In this document: positions 1-14,003 of the stretch, one piece after another
Numbering within the stretch: the first letter of the stretch is position 1
How the letters are laid out: each line of letters opens with the position of its first letter
DNA from: Botryococcus braunii
Lineage: Eukaryota > Chlorophyta > Trebouxiophyceae
Assembly (NCBI GenBank): GCA_002005505.1
Contig: KV908697.1
Coordinates: forward strand, 2,875 to 47,874
Direction: 5' to 3'
Length of the DNA: 45,000 nt
Program-made: the position numbers and the translations under genes
The notes under the pieces: model-generated
Database searches by the model: none
What the model was told of the DNA's origin: nothing
What the model saw: only the letters and a program-made list of their open reading frames with translations

Positions 1-199
1 ACACTTCTGCCCTCCCCCATCCCTCCGCAGCCCTTACCCCCTCTCTCTGTTTTTCTGCCGTGCCTTCTCTCCTTCTCACTCTTCGTCCCTTCCCCCTCCT
101 CTGTCTTCCCCTCCCCCCCACACCCCTCTTCCTCTCTCCTCACCCCTCCCCCTGCGGCCCGCCTCCCTTTGCCACTCATGCAAGCAGAGGATAAAAGGA

Positions 200-523
<324 letters not shown>

Positions 524-695
524 AGGGGTGGGAGAGCGGGAGGAGGAGAGGGGATTGGGGGGAGGAGAGAGTTTTTTTTGGGGGGGGGTGTCAGGGATGA
601 AATCCAAATGTTGATCTTGAGGGAGAGAAGGCAGGGTGGAGAGAAATAGCAGCAAGCTGGCAGTGGTGATGACTGCAGCAGAGGGGTGTGTGCAG

Positions 696-1703
696 TAAGA
701 TGCTGGCAGGAGATGCCCTGGAGCTGATCAACCACATCTGGGGAAATGAGCAGCAGGTCCACGTGTTGGGGATCAGCATGGGAGGGATGGTGGGGCAGAT
801 GCTGGGCTTGATGCTGGCAGAAAGGCAGAGGCTGGCATCCCTATCCCTGGCGGTGACAGCCCGGGGCATCTTGCAGATCCCCATTCCTGTGCCCTGGTGG
901 CTGCTGCGCAACTTCCTGGTCCCTCGCCTCATCCACCAAGAGCCAGCTGACCAGGTGGCAGGTCCCTACATCCTGCCTGCCAAAATCCGACCTGTCTGGC
1001 GAAATTCCCACGTGCTTGCCGGAATTCCTACCTGCTGCTGTATCTTCTACCTGCCTGCCGGAATTTGCAAGTGCCCTGCCGGAATTCGTGCCTGCCTGCC
1101 CAAATTTCAATGTCCTGCCGGAATTCCTTTCTGCCTGTTGAAAGTCCCACCTGCCTGCTCAAACCCCTTCCTGCCTCCTCCTCCTCCTCCTCCTCCTCTT
1201 ACTTTCCATCCTCTTTTTACCTTTGCAGATCATGAGCAAGGGCTCCATAATGCAGCCTGGTAGTTGTGGGTGTCCTGCACCTGCTGTGGACTTGTTAAGA
1301 GAGCCAGCTGTGACGCCCCAAAGGGCCTCCGGGTGAGCAGGTCGCAGCAATGACCCGGTCAACCCTGCCGGAGGACGTTCTAAATTCGCCGTTCCCGTGG
1401 CCGTGTGAGTTTGAGGGCCGCACCACTCGCGAGGCGCTGCAGCAAGGCTTCCTGCAGGTGTATGAGGAGTGGTTCACCTTCCACGACCTGGATCTGTGCG
1501 CTGCTCAGGTCAGCTCATCTCACATTTGCGCCCCCCACTAGCTCAGAAGCTTACCTGCCTCAACTCCTCCAGCTTCTGCCAGTTTAGCACTCCTACCTAC
1601 TTGACCTCCTTGCAATGTCTGTCTCCCTCACACCTCTGGGTCCGTCGTCCTGTTGGCCCACGCCTTTCTTGCAATCCCCCTCACTCGGTGTGTTGCCCCC
1701 CGT

Positions 1704-1774
<71 letters not shown>

Positions 1775-1776
1775 TA

Positions 1777-1840
<64 letters not shown>

Positions 1841-1913
1841 CCCCCCCTCTCTCCCTCTCTCGCCCTCCTAAACATGTACGTGTGCGTGCGCGCGCGCGTG
1901 CGTGCGTGCGTGC

Positions 1914-1976
<63 letters not shown>

Positions 1977-2031
1977 GATGTGTGTGTGTGCGTGTGTGTG
2001 TGCGTGTGTGTGTGTGTGTGTGTGCGTGTGC

Positions 2032-2106
<75 letters not shown>

Positions 2107-2841
2107 TGTGTGTGTGCGCCAGTGCGTATGGCTAGCTAGCTACAGCAGTCTAGTAGGAGGGGCTAGGGCAACTGTGTTGGCAGGCACCCAGCCTTCCGTG
2201 CCCAGGCGAGCAGCTGTTGCCATGACATGAGGTTTGCCTCAAATATGAAGCATTGCCGTTTCCCTCCCTTTTCCTTCCCGCTGCGCCTGTCTCTCTTTCC
2301 AATTCACCCCCCTTTCACTGTGCCTTCCCGCCTGGCCCCCCTCCCGTCCAACGCCAGAGCGCACAATTCCCGTTCGATTTTCCCACCCCGTGTGTGTGCT
2401 CTCCAGGGCCACACGCGTTTGGTCCAGTACAACGTGTGTGGCGTCTAAGACCCCATGTACATTCCAACCCAGCCCACATGCGCCCGGCCCGCTGGGCACT
2501 GATGAAGCGAATTTCTTCTTAGCGCGATTATTCTATGTAAGTTTTTAGTTCCAAATATTTTTTGTATGGTTTTGCAGTTTGGGTTGTTGGCGAGCCATTA
2601 CCTAACCCAGCGGGAAGCAGTACTGCTGCGCAAGAGCGGAGTTCCCATCACAGTGATAGCAGCACTCAACGACCGCTTGGTGAAGACGCCTTCCCAATTC
2701 CACTTGGCGACGGTACTGGACGCACATGTGGTCACGCTACGGGGGGGCCATGTGATGGCTGACCCGGAGGACCGCCCCGTTCTTGTAAGCAGCATTGTGG
2801 CTCAGATTGACAAGTCTCGACAGGCAGGCACGGGTCCTTGA
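696..2841 (+). CDS. alpha/beta hydrolase fold protein, C-terminal three exons (5' end outside window)
   Basis: Exons 696-954, 1341-1508 and 2578-2841 join in frame (last two introns phase 0, GT-AG) to give 229 C-terminal residues ending at TGA 2839-2841. The nucleophile elbow GISMGG puts Ser at visible residue 27 (codon 775-777). A strand followed by ALND gives the likely acid (Asp 174), and GGH gives the catalytic His (His 200), so the order Ser-Asp-His of the alpha/beta hydrolase triad is complete. The segment between them (FPWPCEFEGRTTR and following) is the variable cap region. The substrate cannot be told: esterases, lipases and C-C hydrolases share this layout. The first visible exon starts with the last base of a split codon, so at least one upstream exon carrying the N-terminal strands and oxyanion loop lies left of base 1 or was missed in the low-complexity DNA at 1-695. 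The second intron (1509-2577) holds a (CT)n/(GT)n array. Confidence 0.8.
965..1175 (+). repeat. intronic minisatellite, ~27-30 bp units
   Basis: About seven imperfect copies of a unit with the core CTGCCTGCCGGAATTC fill most of hydrolase intron 955-1340. They are followed by a (CCT)n run at about 1175-1200 that serves as the polypyrimidine-like stretch. Copies differ by substitutions and small length changes. Confidence 0.8.
1705..2118. repeat. compound microsatellite (CT)n + (GT)n in hydrolase intron
   Basis: (CT)n with a few interruptions spans about 1705-1855. After a 20-base unique stretch, (GT)n with GC-rich interruptions spans about 1876-2118. Both sit in the intron 1509-2577, so the spliced message excludes them. 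Confidence 0.97.
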
Positions 2842-5800
2842 GCTTGTGTTGAATCCTATATTGCACGAGCGAAAAGGAAAGGGGTCCCTGAGCTTGTATC
2901 GGAGCTTAGGGGAATAGGGTTTAGGGTTAGGAACGTGGTATTGTGCGTTTGTATCACAAAAGTAAAAGGGAACGGGTGCCTGGTTTTGGAAGTGTGGGAG
3001 AACGTGAGAAGAAGACGCTGCAGTGGGCTGCGAGCTCGCTGCTTGGCGGGTGTGATAGTCGGGTAGCTTTATTCTTTGGCGAGGTTGGGCTTACGGGGCT
3101 CTGTGACTCTTTCTGTGACTGGTCTGGGTAGATCAAGAATGGGTGTACTGAGAAAGACCCTTACAGCCAAGAGTCTTGCTGTGGCTTGTCCATTTTCATC
3201 AAGGATGATTGCACCGACAAAGGAGCTTACATGTGTCCGGCCAACAGTCTTGGTTTGGCTGGTGGTCCATTTTCATCAAGAAAGACTTGTACTGACGAAG
3301 GAGCCTACATGTGTCCAGCCCGGAGTCTTGCTGTGACTGGTCGATTTTCATCAAGGATGATGATACCGACAAAGGAGCTTACATGTGTCGTGCCGAGACT
3401 CATGCTGTGACTGGTCCGTTTTCATCAAGTACGATTGTACGGACGAGGGAGCTTAGATGTGTCCGGCCTGGAGTTGCTGCGACTGTTCAGTTTTCGTCAA
3501 GAATGGTTGTACTGACGAAGGAGCCTACATGTGTCCAGCCTGGAGTGTTGCTGTGACTAATCAGTTTCATTGAGAATTATTGTAGTGACGAAGGAGCCTA
3601 CATGTGTCCAGCCTCTAGAGTCTGTCTCGAGATGAAGCAAATGCCTTTCAATCCCCCCAAGGATCTACAGAGACCAAGAAAGTAGAATGCAGTGCCAACG
3701 TCTCAACGGCCACGCGGACAACAGTGCGAAGGTCCTCCTGCCAAAGAAACACATCCACAAAGAGCGGGTGCGTGAGGGCAAACAGCTGGCAGGAGCGCGT
3801 TGAAGCACTGGTCCACTGTGGGAAACTTACATATGGGACAGTGCACAACACCCATTGCCTCTGCATGGCACACGTCACATTTACCTTTTTCATGGTGACA
3901 TAACTTATGTCACCCTGACGAACATGGCGCCTACCCCTCCCACATGACAGACGTGGCGCCTATGCCCCGCATGTATCAGAATAACAGTGAAAATATGGGA
4001 GGCCATGCGCACCTCTACGACATTGGACGACCCTGGAAATGGGTGACTGCGACGTGCAAAGGGTGCGTGGAACACGAGCAGGGGGACAAGTTCACCGATG
4101 ATAGGAACATAGCTGGCCCAGGCTAAGCTGGGCATCTGCCGATACATGCATCCATGCTCATACGGGCATCTTGAGGCTCTACAGCAAGATCACACCACGG
4201 ACGTGATGCCCGGGGATGGGGCACTTTTTATTGGCCTGAATGTCATTGGTGTGTATAGATCTCTCTGAACACCACTCTAAAAAGGGGCATTGAATGTGTA
4301 GGAGCAGGCTGAAATCAATGTCCCCGTTGATAATGATGATCATAGAGGCAGTCCACCTGGGCGACTGGGTTGTCCCACCAAGAAAGCAATCGCCAGGAGC
4401 CACTCAGGCAATACAATGGCCTTCAGGACACGCGGACGCCTCAAGCTTCAAAAATGCAGAGCGGGGGCATCCAGGTACCATCGACTTGCAGCCCAGGCTC
4501 GACTCGTGAAGCAAAGGGGGGGTTTTGTACAATTGTCCAGTACCCGCAATGTGACGCCCCAAAAGAATAAAGGCACTTGTATCTCCATGTCAGTAGAAGC
4601 CTTTAAACGGAGGTGTAAATATGAAGAAGTGTGCAAACTGTAAGCTTCCCGTTTTGGTTTAAACTGTCCAAACCCTTGCGTCAGCGGTGCACTTGCGAGC
4701 TCATTAATGACCCCACTCGTCGGGCGACCTGCGACTGTGCTGTGCTCCAATCTCAAAAGAATCCGGGAGCGTCTGACTGGTTGCTGCCTTATTGTTTTCC
4801 CCTTTGCAGCAAACATGCCCCCAGATTCCTTAGACCAGCGCCAAGATCCCCAAGACAAGCATACCCGCTATGCTATCTTGCTGGCACGTCAACCGCGCGT
4901 GGCCTTAAGGCTTTTCACTTGAAACATGTGGGGGGTTGCATGCTGATGCGCTGGCCTTGTTGAGAGACTTCAGGGGCATTTGAACCAGGCCGTGATTGCA
5001 CTAGAAAATGTGGAGGGATATTCTGTCATGCGTCGGGTCAGTTTCATTATTGCTGCCACTGTGGGTCGCCACTGGCGAACCGCCAGCTGCTCGCGGAGTG
5101 TGAGTCATAGCTTGAGACCTTGGGTTTGGTCGTTGAAACATTGGGCTCGTCTCTTCAATCCCACTCTTGCTCTTGGGATGAAGGTTACATCTGTCCAGCC
5201 ACTACAGGCTGAGGTGATACAACAGCTCTTACAGTTACCAAAGAATCATTCTCAATTGAATCACGTGGAGAAGGTATATTATGAAATGCATTGAGAGCCA
5301 CTCGTACGCAGCGCAGAGACGGTACCTACTTGCAGGCTGCAAGCCGCGTGCATTGAGCAGGCCACAGCCTTGCCTGAAGAATGTTGCGGAGGGAAACAAT
5401 CCCAGTGGCATGTTTCATGTGAGCCCGGTGAGTATTTGACAGAAGTCTCGAGTTTTGAGACAGAAAATTGGTATCTCAGGCGGTGCGCGATGTTCTAAAA
5501 TGCTACCACCATACTTGAGTTCTGCAGACCCTATACAAACATAATTCTACCCATGACTCAAAATTGAGGCTCATAAATCCCTTTTAGGAGACCAGCACTA
5601 GCAGCAATTTCTGCAACTGGCTGGTCCAACTTCCTAGCCAAGCACTGGCAATCCGTGAGAAAATCCGGATTCACATGGGTGCTTGACAAATCTGCGAGAC
5701 TTATATATTTCACTTCTACCTTTAGATCTACCAGTAAGAGGATACGCCAAAGCACAGTCGACGTAATTGTCCGATGGACTCTTCAATTGGAGTCAGTGCA

Positions 5801-6384
5801 GGATACATGGGCCCCCATTGGGAAGCATATACAGGGAAGGTACAGCAGTATAACTAAATAATTATATCACATACTAGCACTCGCATCCACCATGAATTTG
5901 GAGGCGGCCGATTTGCAAGCATGGCCAACAATTTCTCGCTTGGAGTCCACAATCAATACCTCGTAAACTGATACACGATGCACTTTGATCTATGCTCTGG
6001 GACTCAACCATTGTAGCTTTGAGTTTCAGTTTATGACCAGGAATACTACAGTCCAGCGTCACCCCCAGGTTAGTGATGCAGAAATAGCCAAGAGATCTGT
6101 CGTCCAAATTGCGGCAACTAAACCGCCCCCCCCCCCCCCCATCCTACTGGCAGCTGTTGCACTGCCCAGCAAAACAGCATCCTCGTCAGTATCCGATATC
6201 AGCGACGAGGGACGAGTGTGTGAAGCTTTCAACATTTCTGGCAGGGCAGCACAGGATGGGCATAACCCCTCCCTCATCCACTGCAATTCCTCTAAAGGGT
6301 TGCAAGGCATCGATGGCATCAAGATGTCCCTGATGGACACCACAGCAGATAAGAGCTAAGCTGTAGGTCCACGAAGGCCACTGT
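2842..6384. other. intergenic region without a recognised gene
   Basis: This contains the ~74-bp minisatellite (3103-3625) and a C run at about 6123-6140. Some open stretches look coding-like but match nothing I know. One is plus-strand 4811-4922, which follows a TTTGCAG and would read MPPDSLDQRQDPQDKHTRYA. Another is plus-strand 5179-5294, ending in a Gln/Leu-rich segment and a TGA. A minus-strand frame at 4448-4858 is open for 136 codons without recognisable motifs. These are possible exons only. Confidence 0.5.
3103..3625 (+). repeat. minisatellite, about seven ~74-bp units
   Basis: The units share the order TTGCTGTGACTGGTC, TTTTCATCAAG, GACGAAGGAGCCTACATGTG, TCCAGCCTGGAGT. The first unit is the most degenerate and the last ends at about 3625. 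Substitutions are spread through the copies and several carry in-frame stops, so it is not a maintained protein repeat. Related core sequence occurs singly near 5183 and 29650. Confidence 0.85.
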
Positions 6385-8171
6385 CTATTTGCTGGAAGTG
6401 AATGCAAGCGAGCGGCTGTTCACGCAGTGCCGCTCATTGGTAGGTACTTTGAATCCCTGCCGCCCAACACATACCATTCCATGCTCAAAAATTGAGCAAA
6501 AATTGCAGTTCACTCACACCATTGAAAGCTGCAGTGGTCACCCCAAAACCAAATCATAAGACTTATTTAGCTCATCTTTGCATGGTCCTCGCCGATGCGG
6601 AATTCCCACTCCCATCCAAATCCCGACTGGTGAACTTGCATCCAAATAGGGTGGCGCCCCTCAAACCATGGGAGGCAAGCTAAAGCTGGAGACAGCACAA
6701 TGCAAAGCTCTACATACAGCAACACTTCTCTGCTCTGGGATGAATCACATTTTTCATGAGGCAAAAGCATCAGTGCACTTGGGGGCTTGCAAAGCCCAGA
6801 GGGTCTATACCCCAAATCCAGAGTGGTAATTGCTACATATACACAGCTTTTTGAGACATGCACTGCAACATCTGCACACTTTTGGCATTGACACCACCTT
6901 GCCAAACCTCCTGCACCCGACAATGGCCGCAACTTCAGTGCTTCAAGAACGGCCAGCGCTGAATGTCCCACCAGTACGCGAACTTGCTGCACTTGTCAAC
7001 ATTAGCACCATACCTCATTCTCAAAGACATGGCCAAGGTGGCTCCCGCAATTGGAACACGTTATTTCTGTACGCTGCATTCCAAAGGCTGTATCCACATG
7101 TCGCTCAACTGCTCCAGGTATTTCGGCATAAAACGCCGGCCATCCACATCCAGAATCAAACTTCGTGTCCGATCTAAAGTCACGCAACCGCAGGTTTCAT
7201 TTAGATACCCTGGCAGAGGTGCTGTGGAAGGCACTCAAACAATTATTGGCATGTCCTCTAAGTTGCGAATTACTTTGAATGTTCACTAGTGCCTACCGTA
7301 GTCGGAAAAAAGCAGATTGTTTCTAGGATTTCTTGGGTAGCTTTTAGAGGACCATGACATACAGCACATATCCAACAAAAGAACAGGCCGTAATACCATT
7401 TCAGTGAAGATTGGGTTCATACATCCATGAACTGACAATTTGGCAAAAGAAATAATTTTGCTAATACTGTAAAGCAGATCTAGTATCAATCATGCATAGA
7501 CAGATGTAATCCAGAACGTTAAGATGAGAATGTACAAGAACTACTGTCTTCACTGAGCCTTAACCTTTTGCAAGGACCTACTGATCTTTTACTAACAACA
7601 ACTATCTGCTTTTAAGCCTCACAAACCTAGCCAGGGAGTCTCACTTGTAAAGGGGCTTGCCGCAAGCTCCACAGTTATACACCCCGTCACCTTTAAACTT
7701 GTTGAACTCGCCAGTGCCAGGTCCTTCAGTTCCTTTCTGTCGGAGAATGCGATACTGCACCAAAAAACCGTTTAGCCGTTTAGAAATCCCCGCTTGCCAC
7801 GAACTCCCAAAGACCACAAACAATCTGCTTGGTTCAAGAGAAAAACACAGATACCACAAAACAAAATACATTAGAAGCATCCGGTACAAGACAGTGCCCG
7901 CAGATCCCACTTCTTGTGGGAGATCACCCGTCGGATACCGGTGATGAGTTATACTCTTCTGTCAATACATGGTCACCACCAGCATTCAATTTGTATGACA
8001 CTTACAAACTTACTGCACGATCTTAAACCAGTTGTTTTAAACAGAAACTGCAGTATGTGAGGGCTCGCTTGGAAATCCTCGGAAGGAGGGTCACACCTCT
8101 TCAGTTCCAAGTATCTCCCTCCATTCGTTTTCTGTTGTGTGTTTTCCAAGCCCTTCCGGCAAAGGTGCCAT
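6385..8171 (-). CDS. msrB: peptide methionine (R)-S-oxide reductase, MsrB family
   Basis: Four exons on the minus strand (8097-8171, 7645-7754, 7014-7173, 6385-6456) join with GT-AG introns of 342, 471 and 557 bases into 138 residues, normal for a cytosolic MsrB. The enzyme reduces the R-epimer of methionine sulfoxide in proteins, usually with thioredoxin. The zinc site is present as two CxxC pairs: Cys53/Cys56 ([10 protein letters not shown]) and Cys101/Cys104 ([11 protein letters not shown]). The catalytic Cys126 lies in RHCVNS, and Cys71 in SGCGWPAF is at the position of the usual resolving Cys, so this should be a two-Cys enzyme with Cys rather than selenocysteine in the active site. The start [10 protein letters not shown] gives a short N-terminus with no obvious transit peptide. 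An upstream exon adding one cannot be excluded. The stop is TAG (6385-6387). Confidence 0.93.
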
Positions 8172-9972
8172 GAGGACGCTGAATGATGTGTCCCAAAAGT
8201 CGCTCCCAAACTTCTCGAGGTGGTCGTGCTTAAACAACAAGCTCAAAAAAGCTAGCTTATGCTTTGTCAACTAAACTGGACTGGTTTTCTGGACAAACAC
8301 AGGCTCAATTAAACTTCCATATGCCCATCGATGCCTCTCGAGGTCGCGGACCGCGGTGTCTCCGTGATACCTTGATGATCTCGTGAAGCCCGGAACATTG
8401 AAATAGCCGTTCGGCACTGCCGAATCGGCAGGGGAATGTTCCACCTGCGACTGTTGTGGGACACCTGATGTAAAGGGGGGAACCGCTGCAACAGTAATCC
8501 CGCAGGCCCGTAGGCTGGGTCTCTAGAAGAGACTCTCTACTCATGAGACCTGTTGTACCGGCTTCGAGCCTCCTGTAAGTCAGGCCCTGTATGGCCACCT
8601 GGGCCTGCCACTGACATCTCTATTTCCGCATTCGCTATCCTTCAGTCATCAATATTGCTACCGTGCTGGCCATTGCCTGGAGTTAACCGTGTACCGCCTG
8701 TTGTATCCATGCCTTGCTATGCCATGTGATCAAATCAGCCTTCTCCCCACCTGGTCACGATGATCTTGCAATGTCACATTAAGGCAGAAGGATTGCGTGT
8801 TAGATATAATTAACTCTTCTTTTAAGAGCCAGCTCCAGCCTCAGGAGCTCTTTTCTTCTAGAAAACAACTCCTAACTCCGGCAAATCATGTGCATCCTGC
8901 CACACCTGCCGAGCTGCAAGATGGTGGACCTCTGCAAAACCCAATAATGACACTGACCGGATGTAAGAACAACACATTCTTGCTACGTACTGTACAGTAA
9001 CAGCTTGGTTCAAGAGCTCTTTGAGCACCTTCAACGCTGCCCGGGGATCCGCATGCAACCCTATGATTATTGCATGGAGAAGATGCCAAGATGAATTAGA
9101 TGTGTTTTACTTTCCATCCAAGCTGCTGCGGATAGTATAGCAAGCGCTGAGCAATGTCTATGACAGCTCAATATGGCGCTGGAAGCTTTCAGCAAGGAGG
9201 GTGAAAAGCTCAAGACTATGGGAATCAGGTATGGACTTTTCAAACTGCTGCCAGTTTTAAAAACACAATAACTGAGGTCAGCTTCATGAGGCTGCTCACC
9301 AGCACACAATGAAATCACATTGTATGGCTGTGAACAAGTTTTTTTTTTGGGGGGGGGGGGGGGGAGGGAGGTTGTAACAAAGGGTCCCTGAAGTGATGTC
9401 TACGAGCACGTCAGCAATGGAGCTGCTCTGCCAAGCGCAATCTTGTGTAATTGCTTAATTTCTCGGGGCTTTGGTGTGCAGAAGTTGATACAGCCAACAA
9501 ACACGTGAACGTACATAGTGTCAAGTCATTCCGACAACAACCCAACATTCTGGTATGCAGAGTCCCTTCCCACCTGCACCCTGAATCTCCTCCCAACCAC
9601 CGCCCCCCCCGGGGGGGGGGGGTGCGTACTCTCCATCCCAGTCTCTACCGAACGACAAGTGCCGAAGAGGATGGAAAGGATGGAAGAGTCCAGTCCGTAA
9701 TTATCATTTCGGCACCATCTGTTACACAACGAGGGCAGGCAATCCAAGCATCCCGCTTCTGCTAATACCAATGGCACGAGCGCCTGGCACGGAACCCCTC
9801 AGCACAATTCACGGGTGAGCAAACCAAGTGCGCACATCCCGCCCCAACTAGTACTGTCTGTCAAAAAAACACGTGGGGAAGTCCCAGTGAAACCAGCATT
9901 CAAAAGCGCCCCAATGCTGGGTCCCGCCCGGTTGAGCACAAAAGGTGGCAGCCTGATGGTGGCATGGATAGT
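8172..9972. other. intergenic region between RPL23A and msrB
   Basis: This holds the msrB upstream region and the RPL23A 3' flank. A G run at about 9343-9364 and a C/G run at about 9601-9622 are the only striking features. The minus-strand open frame at 8305-8598 matches no family I know. I see no tRNA or rRNA gene. Confidence 0.5.
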
Positions 9973-12765
<2,793 letters not shown>

Positions 12766-12959
12766 CCTTACTGGTGGATGCCTCGCCTTAATTGTGCAAG
12801 CCCCCTCGAGTAAAGGCGCCGCCAAGCCCACTTCTAGCGTGCCGAGTCTCCTGTTCATGGGGGCCCCATGTGACTATTGTCCGTACCGGTGGTATCGAAG
12901 TAGGTACGGCGCGAAGAGTTTTAGTCTTTTCGGGGGGTGATTTCCTCTTATGTAAGTAA
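12766..12959 (-). promoter_or_regulatory. RPL23A upstream region
   Basis: Only about 190 bases separate the RPL23A start codon from the truncated reverse transcriptase fragment. The stretch is GC-rich and contains TACCGGTGGTA and TACGGCGCG, but I recognise no promoter element. The core promoter must either lie here or extend into transposon sequence. Confidence 0.3.
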
Positions 12960-13207
12960 ACTTTTAGAGTCAAATCACTCTATGAGGATGCGGACATTAC
13001 ACTATCGGTAGGGGATACTTATGGGGAATTGAATAAACCTCGAGCAGGCATCACACAGGGATCACCACTAAGTCCCACTTTATTCGGGGTATTTTCAGAT
13101 GGTCTGATAAGATATATTGAGGCAAGGTGTCCAAACATGGGTCCAAAAACTAGAGATGGACGTCACGTACCCATTCTAGGGTACGCAGATGATTTCAAGT
13201 TACTGGC
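12960..13207 (+). pseudogene. non-LTR reverse transcriptase fragment, 5' part
   Basis: The reading frame opens after a stop at 12957-12959 and reads through RT motifs: [18 protein letters not shown], then [20 protein letters not shown] (fingers/palm block 4), then [10 protein letters not shown] with the YADD catalytic aspartates at 13182-13193. The domains normally found upstream (endonuclease, first RT blocks) are missing, as expected for a 5'-truncated LINE copy. The frame breaks at 13207 where an LTR element starts, and its continuation is at 19595. CTGGC at 13203-13207 is one copy of the target duplication. Confidence 0.85.
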
Positions 13208-13976
13208 TGTTGTAAAATGGGCCCCCTTGGGGCTCAGTGGAGAATTTCTAAGTTGGTAAATTCCCACTGTGATTGTGTGTATTTGTGAAGTGACGTGACT
13301 GATGCAAACATAATGGTCACTGACCTGAGTCAGGTGTCACTCATTAGACATATATTGAGGTACGTGGTACCTGTAAACCCTATCTTAGTGTTTATAGGGT
13401 TGTTTACGGACTGATTCGGATGATTCGGACATTGGTTAAGGTGCTAACGGGTAGATTCGGGCAAGTAAAGTCCAAATGGTGTTGTATCCGGACCATCTTA
13501 GGCACCTACTGCTACCTTACTGTTCGTTCCAGACTCTGAGTTGTCCTACGGACGTCATTTGCATTGATCGAGTCGTTCATGCCATTCGAGGGCTAGTCGG
13601 ATGCGGTAATCCGTCTTAGCGGTCAGTACTTTTGACGATGCTTGAATGGTACGGCGGGATTCGCACGGATAGCGGGACATTCCGCATGAGTTGCGTGCAT
13701 AAAGTGCTTGACGATGACGGCTAAGGGAGGCAAATTATGTAAGTCCTCCTGCGTCAGTATTTAAGGGATAGTATCACAGATTTTCTGGTAGATCTGTTGC
13801 TTCGCAGACTCCAGTACTTGAGCAGTCGTCCTTGTTTGGTACGACTCATCAATGTGTGGTACTGTTCCCTGCATAGACTGCTAAGACTGCAGCTTATTGC
13901 AGGGATGAAGAAGCTGGGTTGAAATGAAGGCGGCAATGGACAAAGGGGTGGGACAACGGCAGCCGATTTTCCAACA
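13208..13976 (+). repeat. 5' LTR
   Basis: 769 bp, TGTTGTAAAA...CCAACA, with perfect 5-bp inverted ends. It contains a possible TATA box TATTTAAG at 13758-13765. The minus-strand open frame here recurs in the other LTR and is not a gene. Confidence 0.96.
13758..13765 (+). promoter_or_regulatory. possible TATA box of the LTR
   Basis: TATTTAAG lies about 210 bases before the LTR end, a plausible position for the U3 promoter. The same element is at 19371-19378 in the 3' LTR. The call rests on the motif and its position only. Confidence 0.4.
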
Positions 13977-13984
13977 TGGTATCG
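13977..13984 (+). other. primer binding site (PBS)
   Basis: TGGTATCG starts immediately after the LTR. The first seven bases, TGGTATC, equal the start of the initiator tRNA-Met PBS seen in many plant retroelements (TGGTATCAGAGC). The match stops there, so the priming tRNA is uncertain. Confidence 0.65.
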
Positions 13985-13985
13985 G

Positions 13986-14003
13986 CGACAGCTTCGGCTG
14001 TCG
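13986..14003 (+). ncRNA. UUCG-capped hairpin next to the PBS
   Basis: CGACAGC-TTCG-GCTGTCG forms a perfect 7-bp stem closed by a C(UUCG)G tetraloop, an exceptionally stable RNA fold. It lies in the untranslated leader of the retroelement RNA, where packaging or dimerisation signals usually are. The function is inferred. Confidence 0.6.

Noticed and set aside
2914..2930. Telomere-like TAGGGTTTAGGGTTAGG
   Set aside because: Only about two degenerate plant-type units. This is expected by chance or as a tiny interstitial remnant and is not an array.
4448..4858. 136-codon minus-strand open frame
   Set aside because: No motif, no flanking splice logic and no similarity I recognise. It competes with a coding-like plus-strand frame in the same place.
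8305..8598. 97-codon minus-strand frame (GLTYRRLEAGTTGLMSRESL...) and B-box-like CGGCTTCGAGCC nearby
   Set aside because: I could not relate the frame to a protein family, and the box has no tRNA or 5S structure around it.
12788..12973. Minus-strand frame upstream of RPL23A as extra N-terminal exon
   Set aside because: L23a proteins start MAPK-like, as found at 12765. The upstream frame has no L23a similarity and overlaps the RT fragment.
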